From assembly GCA_001414485.1 (NCBI GenBank), contig LLEY01000052.1, forward strand, positions 186,001-250,000: a DNA stretch of 64,000 nucleotides, written 5' to 3'. The notes beneath the pieces were generated by a model, which saw nothing but the letters and a program-made list of their open reading frames with translations, was not told the origin of the DNA and did not search any database. The position numbers and the translations under genes are program-made. Numbering within the stretch: position 1 is the first letter of the stretch; the number at the start of each line of letters is the position of its first letter. The DNA comes from Calycina herbarum. Taxonomy: Eukaryota > Ascomycota > Leotiomycetes > Helotiales > Pezizellaceae. This document shows, one piece after another, positions 22,387 through 33,500 of this stretch.

Positions 22387-22841
22387 ATGGCACCCATCAT
22401 CCTCATAAATTCAAGCTCTCTCCTTAGCTGTGTACCCCAAATCTCATTCCAAGAATCAACAAACCTCCTCCTAAACTGCACTGTGTCATCAACGTCATCA
22501 CTATCGTCATCTACACTACATACGCTGCCTCCAGCGGACCAAAAAGCCAACCAAGAAAAGTGGGGAGTTGTCTGGACTATTGTTATCTTCACGGTGGTAT
22601 TTTCTGTGTTCATTCTGCTATCTAAGGGCAGTAAGTTAATACTATATTATTATGAAGGGGTTACTGATTTGCTTGGTGAATAGTGCAGGAATCTGTGGAG
22701 AGTAGGGAGAAGAAGCAAGAGCAAAGGGAGTTGGAAAGAAAGAGGGAGGCGGAGGAAGAGCAGACGATGGGGTATTGGAGGTGGGAACGGGAAGTAAGGG
22801 ATGGACGAGAGTTTGGGGGAAATATTGAGGGGAAAGTGTAG
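22387..22841 (+). CDS. small single-pass membrane protein family, copy 6 (intact)
   Basis: Two exons, 22387-22630 and 22684-22841, give 133 aa. The start MAPIILINSSSLLSCVPQIS has a sequon (NSS) and the first Cys; ESTNLLLNCT gives the second Cys and sequon. A Ser/Thr-rich stalk follows, then a span at about residues 60-78 (WTIVIFTVVFSVFILL). The 53-nt intron (GTAAGT..TAG) is phase 1 and directly follows the span. The tail is strongly charged and probably helical (REKKQEQRELERKREAEEEQ), then GYWRWEREVRDGREF. Positive charge behind the span suggests N-out, C-in topology without a cleaved signal. It lies on the strand opposite to copies 1-5. Confidence 0.72.
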
Positions 22842-23690
22842 ATCACTCAAATATATCCGTTGGTGGAGTTAGGATCATAAGGACCTTATCGTGATAAGTG
22901 ATGTAGTGTGGTAATTTGCTTACGAATTATCTTTTGGTCCAGAGAGCGTCTAATGTTCTTTCATCTAGTTGTATCCCTTCGGTATGATTCGAAGGAAGGA
23001 GTATTTGCGACCGCTGGTTGTCTGTAAATACAATTACTCAGTGTAGCCTATGAGCCTTGAGAAAAACTGCTGTTTTCTGGACCTGAAAATAAAATCATAT
23101 CAAGACAAGACGCTCACTACGGACTAAAGATGTAGAGGAAAATCCTATGAAGTAGTAGGGCGATATGAAGAATTAATTGAGTCGAGTTAGAAGCTATTTT
23201 GGGAATTGGTAGAGGACTAGTTACTCATGTGGTATGCAATGCTGTAATTCTATTTTAGCTGAGAAGAGTGAAGTGGCGTATTGGAATGTCAACTCGACTT
23301 AATTCAGGCTGGTAGTTTCTTCTAAGTACTCACCTTGCCGACATTAAAGTAGCAGTAAATAGGCTACTACACGCATAGTAATTTGTCCTATTCTAGCTCC
23401 TAGAGGGTCTAGCAATTGTCTGCGTGGTTTTATGCAGAATGACAAAAGCTGGGCGATTTAATATCTGTAGGATAGTACTCCAATAGCAAAGTAAATTGCT
23501 TCGCTTCCGGTGACCACATTTGGTGCGCGCTATCGCTTTTGCTGCGCCACCTCGACACGTTCAGCTACCTCAGCCTTATTTCTCCAATTGACTTTTAACT
23601 ATATAGCTTCGACGGCTCAGATTCTTTTTTAATTGTTATGCTGCTAGTGAACAGAGGCATGCTTAGGTGATTTCACACCATGTACTCAAC
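22842..23690. other. intergenic, no gene seen
   Basis: AT-rich spacer between copy 6 and the HET gene. AAAGTAGCAGTAAATAGG at about 23346 is the inverted end of the dispersed element found at 24.9 and 28.3 kb. Confidence 0.45.
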
Positions 23691-26106
23691 ATGGCCGATG
23701 TAAAGGTTTTTGACAGTACCAACGAACCTAGCAACGTACCTGGCACCGGCACCTCATTCACGCCTCTAGCCGAAGTGTACAAATATAATCCATTACCTTT
23801 CCCCGACTCCATCCGAGTCCTCATTCTCAATCCATCCAAAGACTCGAAATCCGTCATAATCTGTGAATTATGTCACATCAGACTCTGCCAAGCGGAAGAT
23901 TACAAATTTTCAGCCCTCTCCTACGTTTGGGGTGACGCGGGAGGCAACCGGACAATTCGTATTGATTCCCCTCCCTCCCCTACGACCCCACACCAGGAGG
24001 AAATGACACATCTACCTATTCACAAGAACCTGGATGATGCGCTCCGTCATCTCCGTCGTCCTAAAAATGCTGTTCGTCTTTGGGTTGATGCAGTCTGTAT
24101 AGATCAATCCTCGATGCTGGAGCGAAATCATCAGGTTCAGCAAATGCGAGATATCTATCAATCGGCCTGGCGAACTATTATTTATCTAGGTCCGCAACAA
24201 AATGGATTTACTGGTGTGGCTGCATGGAATTATTTGGAGCGAAATAGCTCGTGGGCTTGGAATGAGGATTTGGTCAAGGATTGGACACTTCCGGCGCGTA
24301 TGGAGGAGGAAATAATCGATTTTCGAGGGGAACTGAAGGATGTGGAGATTGATGTTTTGAATAGGACGTGGTTTCGAAGGGTATGGGTTCTCCAAGAGGT
24401 AGTAGTATCAAGGGATGTGGAGATTCAATGTGGGTATAGGAGGGTTTCGTGGGATGACTTCTGTAGGAATTTACTGCTAAGTCCGAGGTACCATGACCAG
24501 TACGGGAATAGTCTTGCCAGTGCGAGAAGGGTCGATGTTGTGAGAGAAATGTTTCATGCACGTTGTGCATTTCTAGAAAGTCGTGGATTGGGGAAATTTC
24601 GTCCATCGTGGTATTCAAAGGTCGAGAGTTATCATATGGCAAGCTCCCACGTTCTGGATATGCTTGCGAGAGGAAGGTTATTGCAAGCTTCAAATCCTAA
24701 GGTTGGTATTCTCTGCGTTGTTTCCTTCCTCTTTCAGGTCAATTTAAATTCTGTTTCTCGGGTAACTCTATTCCTCTTCCCCATAACCCCGCACCTCTCT
24801 CATTGTTCTGAACCTATAGCACAATCCGAAGTATTAAAAGTCTTAACCTAGATATTATAGGACAATTCAAGTCAATTGTTCTACAATTCTCGGCTAACTT
24901 TTGAAATTGCACTAAGTCTTTGGAATAACGAGAGCTAGGTTGGCAAGCATAAACCAGAAGTACTATTTGCTGCCACTTTTATTGTCTACAATACCCTGTT
25001 TCCTCAAGCATACTTCTAGATATAGCAATACTGACCTTCCGTAGGATAAAATCTTTGCCTTACTTGGAATCTCTACAGGCTTTGATCTCAACGATCCAAG
25101 ATTCGCTATTGATTATTCCAAGTCGTGTGTTGAGGTATATACCGATTTTGCAAAACACATGATCGAAACGACAAACGCGTTCGACGTTCTCAGTTACGTT
25201 GACGAATATACCACTGAACGTCTTCCAACATGGGTCCCCAATTGGAACCAGAGTTACTGGAACAACAAACACACAAGTCCCACCATCCTAAGTACTCTCG
25301 AGGCCGAGCCCCAATCCGTGCAAGAAAAACGCAAGCACATGGTAAAAAGTAGTTGCACATTCGCCAAAACCACCTATCCCATTTCCCCTTGGGAAAACGA
25401 CACAAAAGCCAGCTTCTTCGTCCTCGGTTCCTCTCTAGGAGTCATCGTGCGTCTCGGTCCTAAAATTCAACTCGAAGGTCGAGACGAACTCACCTTCCAA
25501 AGAATTAGAGATCGATACTACAACAACCCCGCCAAACAATATCAAAAAGTCTTCAATACATGGGCTAGTCAATCCCACACGTCGGATTTGGCCCCCCGAT
25601 TCTTCAGCCACTTCCCCCATTTCTCTTCCCTTGTATCCATGGATCGCGATCCTCCTAAAATGTCGGTGGAACACCATCTTTTTAAACGAGCGAGAAGGAC
25701 GGCAAATTGGACGGATAATGAAAATAAAGCTGCGGATGTGATTATCGATTACTCTTCGGTTGTGGATGGGAAGTTGATTGCCGTATATACTTCCTTGATT
25801 GGTGAGCCTGTTGAGAGACTGGCGATTCTTCCTCCGAGGGCGCGGGAGGGGGATTACATTGTCGCTTTTAGAGGCGCTAGGGTACCGTATGTAGTGAGGA
25901 AAATGGCGAGTGCCATTGAAGAAAAAAGAACATCGGCTAAAGAGAAGGAGAAGGGGCAGGAAAAGGACGGTCTTCTTCATATTTATAATTGTTATTTTGT
26001 AGGTGAATGTTTGGCCAATGGGATTCGGGATTTTGTTACTGATGAGGTGGGGAGGGAAGATTCGAATTCTTTGATGAGGAATATGCAGGGGTTTTTGATT
26101 AATTGA
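23691..26106 (+). CDS. HET (heterokaryon incompatibility) domain protein
   Basis: Two exons, 23691-24701 and 25045-26106, give 690 aa. The HET domain (Pfam PF06985 type) is complete: FSALSYVWGD, NLDDALRHLRRP, LWVDAVCIDQ, ERNHQVQQMRDIYQSAWRTI with IYLG, and NRTWFRRVWVLQEVV. The later block DKIFALLGISTGF and LPTWVPNWNQ is also usual in this family. Fungal HET proteins trigger cell death or growth arrest on self/non-self mismatch; this one has no visible extra sensor domain (no NACHT, WD or ankyrin part). The ATG at 23691 (MADVKVFDS) is the first Met in frame. The 343-nt intron is far longer than the others here and contains a copy of a dispersed element. Confidence 0.88.
24860..24985 (+). mobile_element. 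MITE-like element fragment inside the HET intron
   Basis: The block around 24921-24982 (GGAATAACGAGAGCTAGG, then TATTTGCTGCCACTTTTA) is clearly related to 28315-28375 (GAACAACGAAAGCTAGGC, then TATTTACTGCCGCTTTTA). Its presence would account for the unusual length of the intron. Ends and target duplication were not resolved. Confidence 0.45.
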
Positions 26107-26813
26107 TGAGTTCCTGGAGCCTGATTCGGTTTGTGAGAACAGGGATTATATCTTCATCTTTTTGGAATAAAGGAGATTTGATGATGACTTTAACTGACCT
26201 TTTTTGGGAAAGTAAGTAATAAAGTTGAACATTGCTCTGCGAAAACCTAATTTGGTAAAGAAAAATCGTGTTAGTCAGACTATAGTATATTAGCGATTGC
26301 AAAGGAGAGTGTGCACCGAGTAGTGGCTGTGTCACTTATTTAAAGTAAGTTTCTTTTTGGGTTTTGACGTTACCCGAGAAACTTGAACAATATGAGCTAT
26401 CGAATCAGGTACGAACAGGAGGTATTTCTGTAAATTTCCAATTTCCAAAGTACAAATTTTTTTTAGAGCAGAGTATGATTTTGGTTCAAAGTTCCTGATG
26501 CGACTAAGTTCCTTGAGAAAAAGTAATGAAATCATCGAAGTGTTGGGAGCTTCGGCAATCGCTTAGTAGCGACCTAGTCGCAGAACGTTGCCAACTAACT
26601 GAGCTTTTCGAACGATAGTGGAAAATTGAGATGTGGTTTCAAGATCTTTCATACCAATGATGACGTCTCCTTTATCCCGTACCCTTCAATTAATGTGAGG
26701 TCTCTCAACCTCCAGCAATAACGCATGCCACCCTCACGAATTACGATCCCCAAAACCAACTATTTTCACTTCCCACCCACCCCATAAAAGCAATATTTCA
26801 CATACCGATTCTC
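26107..26813. other. intergenic, no gene seen
   Basis: Spacer between the HET gene and the next small membrane-protein gene; short frames only. CCCCATAAAAGC near 26780 may be a TATA-like element of the downstream gene. Confidence 0.4.
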
Positions 26814-27213
26814 ATGCTGAATACACTTCAACATGGGAGTAACAATCATCCCCATCGACACAAAAACTCAACCTCCACACCTCCGACCACCGCGCCAAAT
26901 TTCCACGAAAACAGACCCTGGGATAATCCTGTGACTTGCTTGCTAGTGGTGGGAGGGATTATTTTGGGTTCAATTATATTCATATGTAACTCTCACCCGC
27001 TCTTCTCTTCTCTTCTCTTCTCATTTTCCAGCATGCACGAGACATGGGTTTTTGTACTGTTTTGTTGACTTATTGATTGTAGCGTTAGTTGTGGGGGTAT
27101 GCAGACACTATTATTTGAGGCGAGAAAAGAGGAGGAGGGAGGAAAATGGTATACGGTTTTTGAAGGAGAAAAGAATTAGGGATAATGTTGTTTGTGGCTT
27201 GCCAGGGTTGTGA
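26814..27213 (+). CDS. small single-pass membrane protein, diverged family member (copy 7)
   Basis: Two exons, 26814-26985 and 27083-27213, give 100 aa with matching phases. The N-terminal part has one sequon (HKNSTSTPP), then a long hydrophobic segment (VTCLLVVGGIILGSIIF continuing ISLVVGV across the splice), then a strongly basic tail (CRHYYLRREKRRREENGIRF). The 97-nt intron (GTAACT..GTAG) is phase 1, as in copies 2-6, and lies near the end of the hydrophobic segment. The paired-Cys signature is absent, so membership rests on architecture and intron phase. A second ATG in another frame (MGVTIIPIDT) resembles the family start; the N-terminus could therefore be shifted. Confidence 0.5.
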
Positions 27214-28249
27214 GTGCCGGAGTATGTTGAAATGGGTTGGGAAGAGATGTACGCGAGTGCGAGGAACTAAAAAAGGAGTCATTTTCAAAACCAAAAAAAA
27301 TCAAAAAAAAGGTATACATGGAAATTACTCGCACAATCACCTCGGAGATTCAAGGCACTTCCCACGTTCAAGCTGCAAACTGATCTTGAATACGACCTTC
27401 TTCTCTCATCCCTACGCGGCTAGTTTGTATCACCTCCTCTTTCTCTCCCCTCTTCTATTTCCCCGCATAAATCTTTAGCCCCCAAGCCCCCCTTTTGGCC
27501 CCCAACATTTCTTTGGGCTAGTCTTCAATTGATAGCTTACTCGTGACATTTTAGTCCCCAAACTTGCTACTTGAGTTACTCAATGTTTGATGACTCACTC
27601 GATATCTCTTTTGGCCCCGATATTTCTTTGACTTACTCGGTATTTGCTAGGTACTCGCACGGTGGGGTTACAAAAAACCTTGTACATACAAAGTAGATGG
27701 AATTTTACTAAAAAGGCCCACAATAATCAAATCAGTTATGCGAACAATTCAGAGTAATTGATAGTCGCTACTCTTTCTCCCAAGTCTCCCGAAACAATTG
27801 AGATAATTCTTCCACGCATGAGTGTACGTCCAAACAACGCTTAGAACCACCCTAGCTTCAAATACCACCACCATCCACCATTTCATCTCTTACACTTCCA
27901 CACCACACAAATTTATCTCGAAAACCATAGTCCTACCCAAGCATCCCGCACATACGGTAAAGCCCAAACACGAAGAACCATATCAGCTGACAGATAAAAT
28001 ACATGAGTAGTGAGAACCTACAAGCAACCAATACATACAGCACGGAAAATTGTCTTCCCGACAAAAATACACAAGTCCTTCCAGGAGTTGCATAAGTCAT
28101 TTTAAAATGAGAGAGGAGAAGTTTGAGATTGTGTGGTTTGGTGGTTGTGGAAGGGGGGCAAGATACTTGTGAGAAACAAGGGACGTTAATTTGGAGTGGA
28201 TAGTGAAAAGAAGGTAGCAACATGTTTAAAGTGTAGGAATAGTAATTAT

Positions 28250-28385
28250 CTCTTAGGTTGATCTGAATTGTTCCAATTATCTAGAATAATTACTTTAAAT
28301 TAATCTGGAAAGTTAGAACAACGAAAGCTAGGCAGGCCGGCAGTTACGAACCTCATATTTACTGCCGCTTTTACAGTCCACCGGG
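28250..28385 (+). mobile_element. MITE-like element fragment, second copy
   Basis: Shares GAACAACGAAAGCTAGGC and TATTTACTGCCGCTTTTA with the copy in the HET intron at 24.9 kb; a weaker match is at 15944-15970. It has no coding capacity and looks like a non-autonomous element. Confidence 0.45.
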
Positions 28386-29149
28386 AGAGTGAAATGTACC
28401 CCCACTTCTAAAAAAGGTGCGCGGAAGGGATAGAAAGGGTAATAAATAAGGAGGCAAGTTAACACTTTTCTTTCCAAGTCATGGGTGCTGGTAAAGCTGA
28501 CATTTCATTTACAAGTGGGGCGGGTTTGATGCAATGGTTTGGTGTTGTGGAAGGAAACGTGAAATGTTAATCTGAAGAGATGTCATTCTGTCGTTAATCT
28601 TTTGGGAACATTCTAGTCTCCTTCTTTTGAACGCCGGAAACCACGCCAGTGAAGCGTGTTAAACTAGTTGATGACCTTCAATTGTCACGTTGTGTCATTA
28701 CTACACAACGTTACATTATGAACAAATTTTAGTCCTAGCAACACATGACTTGAGGAATTGATTGCAGTTGAAATTTGAAATTTTTGGATGTGAGAAATGA
28801 CTACGTGAACTCTGAATGAACTGAGTGATGCTATCAGATTTTCCCCTGAGCAGCTCGCTTGTGCCTTAGCCGAGACCCATGACATCTTGCCTCAAGTCTC
28901 ATCAAACAAGAAACCAATCTCAAAACCGTTGTATCCTTCACATTAACTTACAACATCCCCTTGAACAATTACACGTAAACGCTCCAACAACAAAAATGCA
29001 GCACGCTGATTGCCTATGAAAATTGAAAGCAAGGAGGACCAAGACTAAAACTAAGAATGGTTGGCATAGCCATCTCCCCACGTAGCAAGCTACATGTTTT
29101 TAACCTCTTAAAGTATCAAGAACTAGAAGTGGGGAAAACAATGATGTGG

Positions 29150-29835
29150 GTTTGGAGGAACTCGGCCTCGGTCGTCGTCATCGTCGTCGTGTCGATTCGA
29201 AGTCGGGTTGGGTCGCATCGATCTTCGTCCGCGATGAGTTCGTATCGATCGTTCGCGATGGGCTCTTATCGATCGTTCGTCGTGTAGTCTTCGAGAAATC
29301 GTTCGGTCGGTCGGTCGTTCGTATCGATTCAAGTTCGTTCGCTTCGTTTGATCGTTTCGATTCGGTATAAGAGCCCCACCCTTCACCATCTAGCCCCTAC
29401 GATCCCTCTCCTAATCGCCATTTCCATGACGATATTGAGTCCGATCCCGCTCCTGTTCCCTCATCTCCCTTTCCCCTTTCCCTCTCTCCTTCCCTCTCCC
29501 TTGCCATTTCCATGACAATCCCTCCTCTCTCTTTCCCCCCCACCCCTCCCCTCCTTCAAACTCTGCACCCAAGGGTCGTATCGTATCGTTCGTTGGTGTA
29601 TTGGTTCTAGATTCATTCATTCGGTTCGTGGGATCGTTCGATTCGGGTGACTTCATTCGGGTCGTATCGCTCGCTCGTTTCGTTGGTATATCGATTCGGG
29701 GCTCGCTCGCTCGTTCGTTCGTTCGTTCAGTAATCGTGTATCGTGAAGTCGTAATCGAGGTTCGGTATCGTACTATCGTTCGTTTCGTCTCGGATTTCTT
29801 TCGCGGTGGCGCATCGATGCCGAGTCGAGTCGCCG
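29150..29835. repeat. two TCGTTCG/CGATCG-rich low-complexity blocks
   Basis: Blocks 29150-29370 and 29575-29830 are built of diverged TCG/TTCG/CGAT words, including TCGTTCGTTCGTTCGTTC at about 29710, separated by a CT-rich stretch. Open frames through them are Arg/Ser/Val-rich shadows of the repeat and are not taken as genes. Confidence 0.6.
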
Positions 29836-30077
29836 CTATGCGATTAAAGATAGAAAAAGATACTTAAAGAAGTGATAAGATGGTGAGGAATAGTATAGAT
29901 GTTAAAGAATTGTGATACATAGAACGCCCAACACCAAACAAAAGTACAAAAAGACCCCTCCCAAAAGGGTACAAGTAAGTCGAGGTATATGTCCAAGAAA
30001 GTTTGGGAAGGAGGAATGTCCGAAGAGCGGAAAAGATTGGGGGAAGGCGCTGGTTTTACTGTTTTGCGGCTCGACGC

Positions 30078-30235
30078 TAAAATTCGCAATCACTGAGCTA
30101 AGATGGACAATTCTAACTGGATTTGATTTGCAAAGGTCCAGATCGAGAAACTCCAGCATTCTCGACCATTTTTCTTCTGCGAGTTTTTTAATCCGGTGAG
30201 ACTTTGTCCATACTTGGCTCAGTGATTGTGAACTT
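30078..30235. mobile_element. short inverted-repeat element (MITE- or hairpin-like)
   Basis: Left arm 30078-30108 (core CAATCACTGAGCTAAG-ATGGACA) and right arm 30205-30235 are imperfect inverted copies of about 31 bases around a ~96-base centre. The centre holds another small inverted pair (TCTCGA..CTCCAG-type). This fits a tiny non-autonomous element or a transcribed hairpin. Confidence 0.45.
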
Positions 30236-30557
30236 TAAGGCTCTTGATCGTTGGTGTATGGCCTTGTGGGGCGATGGGTGATTAGCTCCTGCTCGTCGTT
30301 AGGAAAACCGTTGAAATTAGCGTATTTAGTTCCCGTTTTCGGTGCTTAGAACAGCAAAAGGGGGACTGGACCGAAACTAAGACGCACTAAAAAAAGGGGA
30401 AGGCGCAATCAAATCGGTAGATAGACTCCATCGCACCCTCTGGAAAGAATTCATTTCATCTATCACTCCCAAACCCTCAAGTAAAGCCAAAACGCCGGTA
30501 CCCCCAACTACCATTCTACAAATTACAAGCACTGTAACTTCCCAATCTTCAAGTCCC

Positions 30558-33500
30558 CTAAACACCAAACTCCATCCCCACCTCGTCAAGTGCTCTCCCA
30601 AGCCACTCCAAAACCTCCTGATCCCGACTAGCAGCCCTGACAGCCTTAGCAATCAACGGATATAACCGATGCAAATGTTTCTTTCCCTCGCTCTCTACAC
30701 CTGGTGCATCCGGTATCGCATCCGGCTCACCTCTCAAGTTTACTAAAGCTTTTAGAATGTACAGTAGTTCGGTCCGCTGGCTCAACGGTTGTGGCATTCT
30801 ACCCCGCAACGGTTGGTCCGAGATATAGGCGCGGATGGTTAGTCCGGCGCGAAGAATAAGGTAGGGTGCTGCTGCTTGTGCCAGTTTGATCTCGTGGGGG
30901 GTGCTGGAATGTAATGTTACGAGGAGGAGGAGAGTGTCAATGCAAACGTAGCTCATTTTTGAACGCAGGGATGGCGGTGGATCGATTGTTAGACCTTTGC
31001 GGGGAATGTAGAGTGTACCTAGAAGTTCTTGGGTTGGAGATGGTAGTTCAGAGGGAAGAGGGGCATGAATAAGTGAGGTGTGGAACAGTGATTCGGTGTA
31101 TATTCTTCGAGTCTTGTCTGGAATCGATGGCGACCCCAAGGCAGGGGTAATGAGATCTCGTAATGTGAGGAATGATTCGATATCAAAATCTTGATCGGAT
31201 TTGATGTTGATTGTCCCTGCAGCTTCTGAACAATCAGCCATGGTGATCGCATTGGCGATCGTGACAATGGAGCCCCAGATAGATCGTATGACTTCATCCT
31301 TGAATTCTGTTTTAGTTATGACAGGTAGTACTGCTTTGAGAATCGCAAGCGATGAGATGGTTGCTTGACGCCAGGGTGACACACTTTTGGTGACGATCGG
31401 GAATGAGTATTTTAGAACAATCGGCTTTGCCAGCGCAGTCAGAGTGGACGTGAGAGCACCGCTAGAATAAACGTCTTTATCCGATGAATGTGCAAGAACC
31501 AAACTCTCGATCAGTACCATCGAAGCTTTTGATAAAGCGACATAGGTGGGCCTCTTTTCTGAACTCGAGGTATTCTTGGGCTCGAAAGCTAATCCCACGA
31601 ATTCCGATACTTGTCCAATCAAGGCCCCCGGCACACCTTCAATATCGGTACGAATGATTTTGAGACTTTCTAGAACTTGGGTTTGTAATGGTGTAAGGTA
31701 CTCAATGTCTGCTGTATATGTAGCTGCACTTGCTTGTTGTATCGCTTCCCGAAGAAGCATGAGCATCCGATGTACTTTCTCGGCATCGAGATCTACTTGC
31801 ACAAGCCTGTAAATTTCTTGTAATGCAGAAACATATGCAACCAAGTATTTCTGGTTGTCAAATCTCTTCTCATTTGGACCCGGCTTGACGATGGGTAGAG
31901 AGTGAGACCATAACCCCCATGCAAGATCAATGGCAGGGCGGTCAAAGTTTGTTACTTCGCTTTCTGAAATATTGCCCCGGGAAAGGATTTGGCGTAATGA
32001 GTTGAAGACCGAAGTGTTTATATCAAGCGCCTTGAACTCAAGTAGGGACTTATAATGACCGAGTAAAGTCGCCCAAGATTTTCCGAACGTGTTATGGTTG
32101 GAAAGGGTATCTAGATAATCGGCCAAGAGATTGGTAATACCACTCAAAACGACGACGGTGGTTTCGTTCCATCCAGTCCGATCCTTCTCAGAAATTGACG
32201 ATTCTGGCTCATGGGCGACTTGTAGCTGCGTCTCAATCGACGAGAGCAACTTGAAGATGACCGATTGAAGACACATGGACCAAGCCTCAGGGCTGAGCTG
32301 CTCTCCATAGGCATCGAAAATCCGAAGAAGAGTATGAATAGCACCTGTTGAGAAGTCAGTGTATGCAAAGGGGCACTTTCAACAATCACTTACTATTCCT
32401 CAACTCAAGCCTCTCATCAGTGGTGACAGAAGTCAAGCGAAGAAGCAACATCATCCACAACGCAGCATCTGAGACCTTCAAGTCGCTCCCTGAAGCCATC
32501 TTCACGAGCGTCTCTTCGTCCGAGCTTTTGATAAGATCCGGACTCAATGAGAAGGAGTTGGTCCTGCCAGATATGAAATCTGACAAAACCCAGAAAAATG
32601 TTACAGTCTACTGAAAGTAAGCAAGTGTCCAAGAAACTTTAGCTGTGAAGGTGGGATAACTTACGGTCAATGAAATATTGAGATCGTCATCTTGCGTGCA
32701 AAAGTGGTAAAGGGTATCAACGAGAATAATAAAGCAAGAATTTGGAAGCGATGACAAAAAATCAGAGCAGATGAGTTGAAGTGAGCCGAAAGAAGACCGA
32801 ATGAGTCGTGACGAATGCGTTATGGATGATTTACGTCGGGTAGGACCTTCATCCCCTTTGACAAAAACACTTCCAATGATTTGGAAAGCAATATCCCAGC
32901 CAGTGACAAAAGTTTCGCCGCATTGTTCAAGGATGCTTCTAAGACCCTCGAGGATTACTTTGTGAATATCAACATCAATTGTGTGTATTTGGACCGAGGA
33001 AGAGCGCTCATTTGACTCGAGAGGCTGGATAGCATCTCTAAAAGTTTGAAGTAGTCGTAATTGAATACCACTTCTGATGTCTTCGGGCAGCGACAAACTA
33101 GAACTTGCCGCCTCAAAGACTAGTCGAACAAGAATTTCAGCAGCTCGAAGTCTGACTGACGATGGCCTAGAGGTAGAGCAAGAAGCCCTTATGAGATCGG
33201 ACGTCAAGATTGTCCATCCGCTGATATCGGGATCGCTTGCCATCAAACGCTCGATATTAATACTGGCCAGTTCTCCTAGCTTGGCCAAAGCAAAAAGGTC
33301 CTCTTGGTTTTGTGTCGCTGGGGCGGTATTGATACTATGGATTCTTCTATGCGAAGTATGTGATAGGCGACGTTGGGTTTCGGATAGGAATTTAGGACTG
33401 AGAGGTTCTGTTGAAGCCTTTGGAGGAGCCTCGTCCTTTTCAAACAACGAGCATAATGCCGTTACAACTTCCAGAAATGATTCATTGGGAAAATCGGCTG

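Larger units (their letters stand above)
27214..30557. other. 3.3-kb gene-poor region rich in repeats
   Basis: No credible gene was found. The region holds three imperfect TTTTGGCCCC..TTTCTTTG units (27493, 27550, 27608), a dispersed-element copy (28315-28375), two TCG/CGA-rich low-complexity blocks (29150-29370 and 29575-29830) and a small inverted-repeat element (30078-30235), each listed separately or under findings. Confidence 0.5.

Noticed and set aside
27822..28223. Overlapping small frames on both strands
   Set aside because: No ATG-supported span-tail layout, no family signature.
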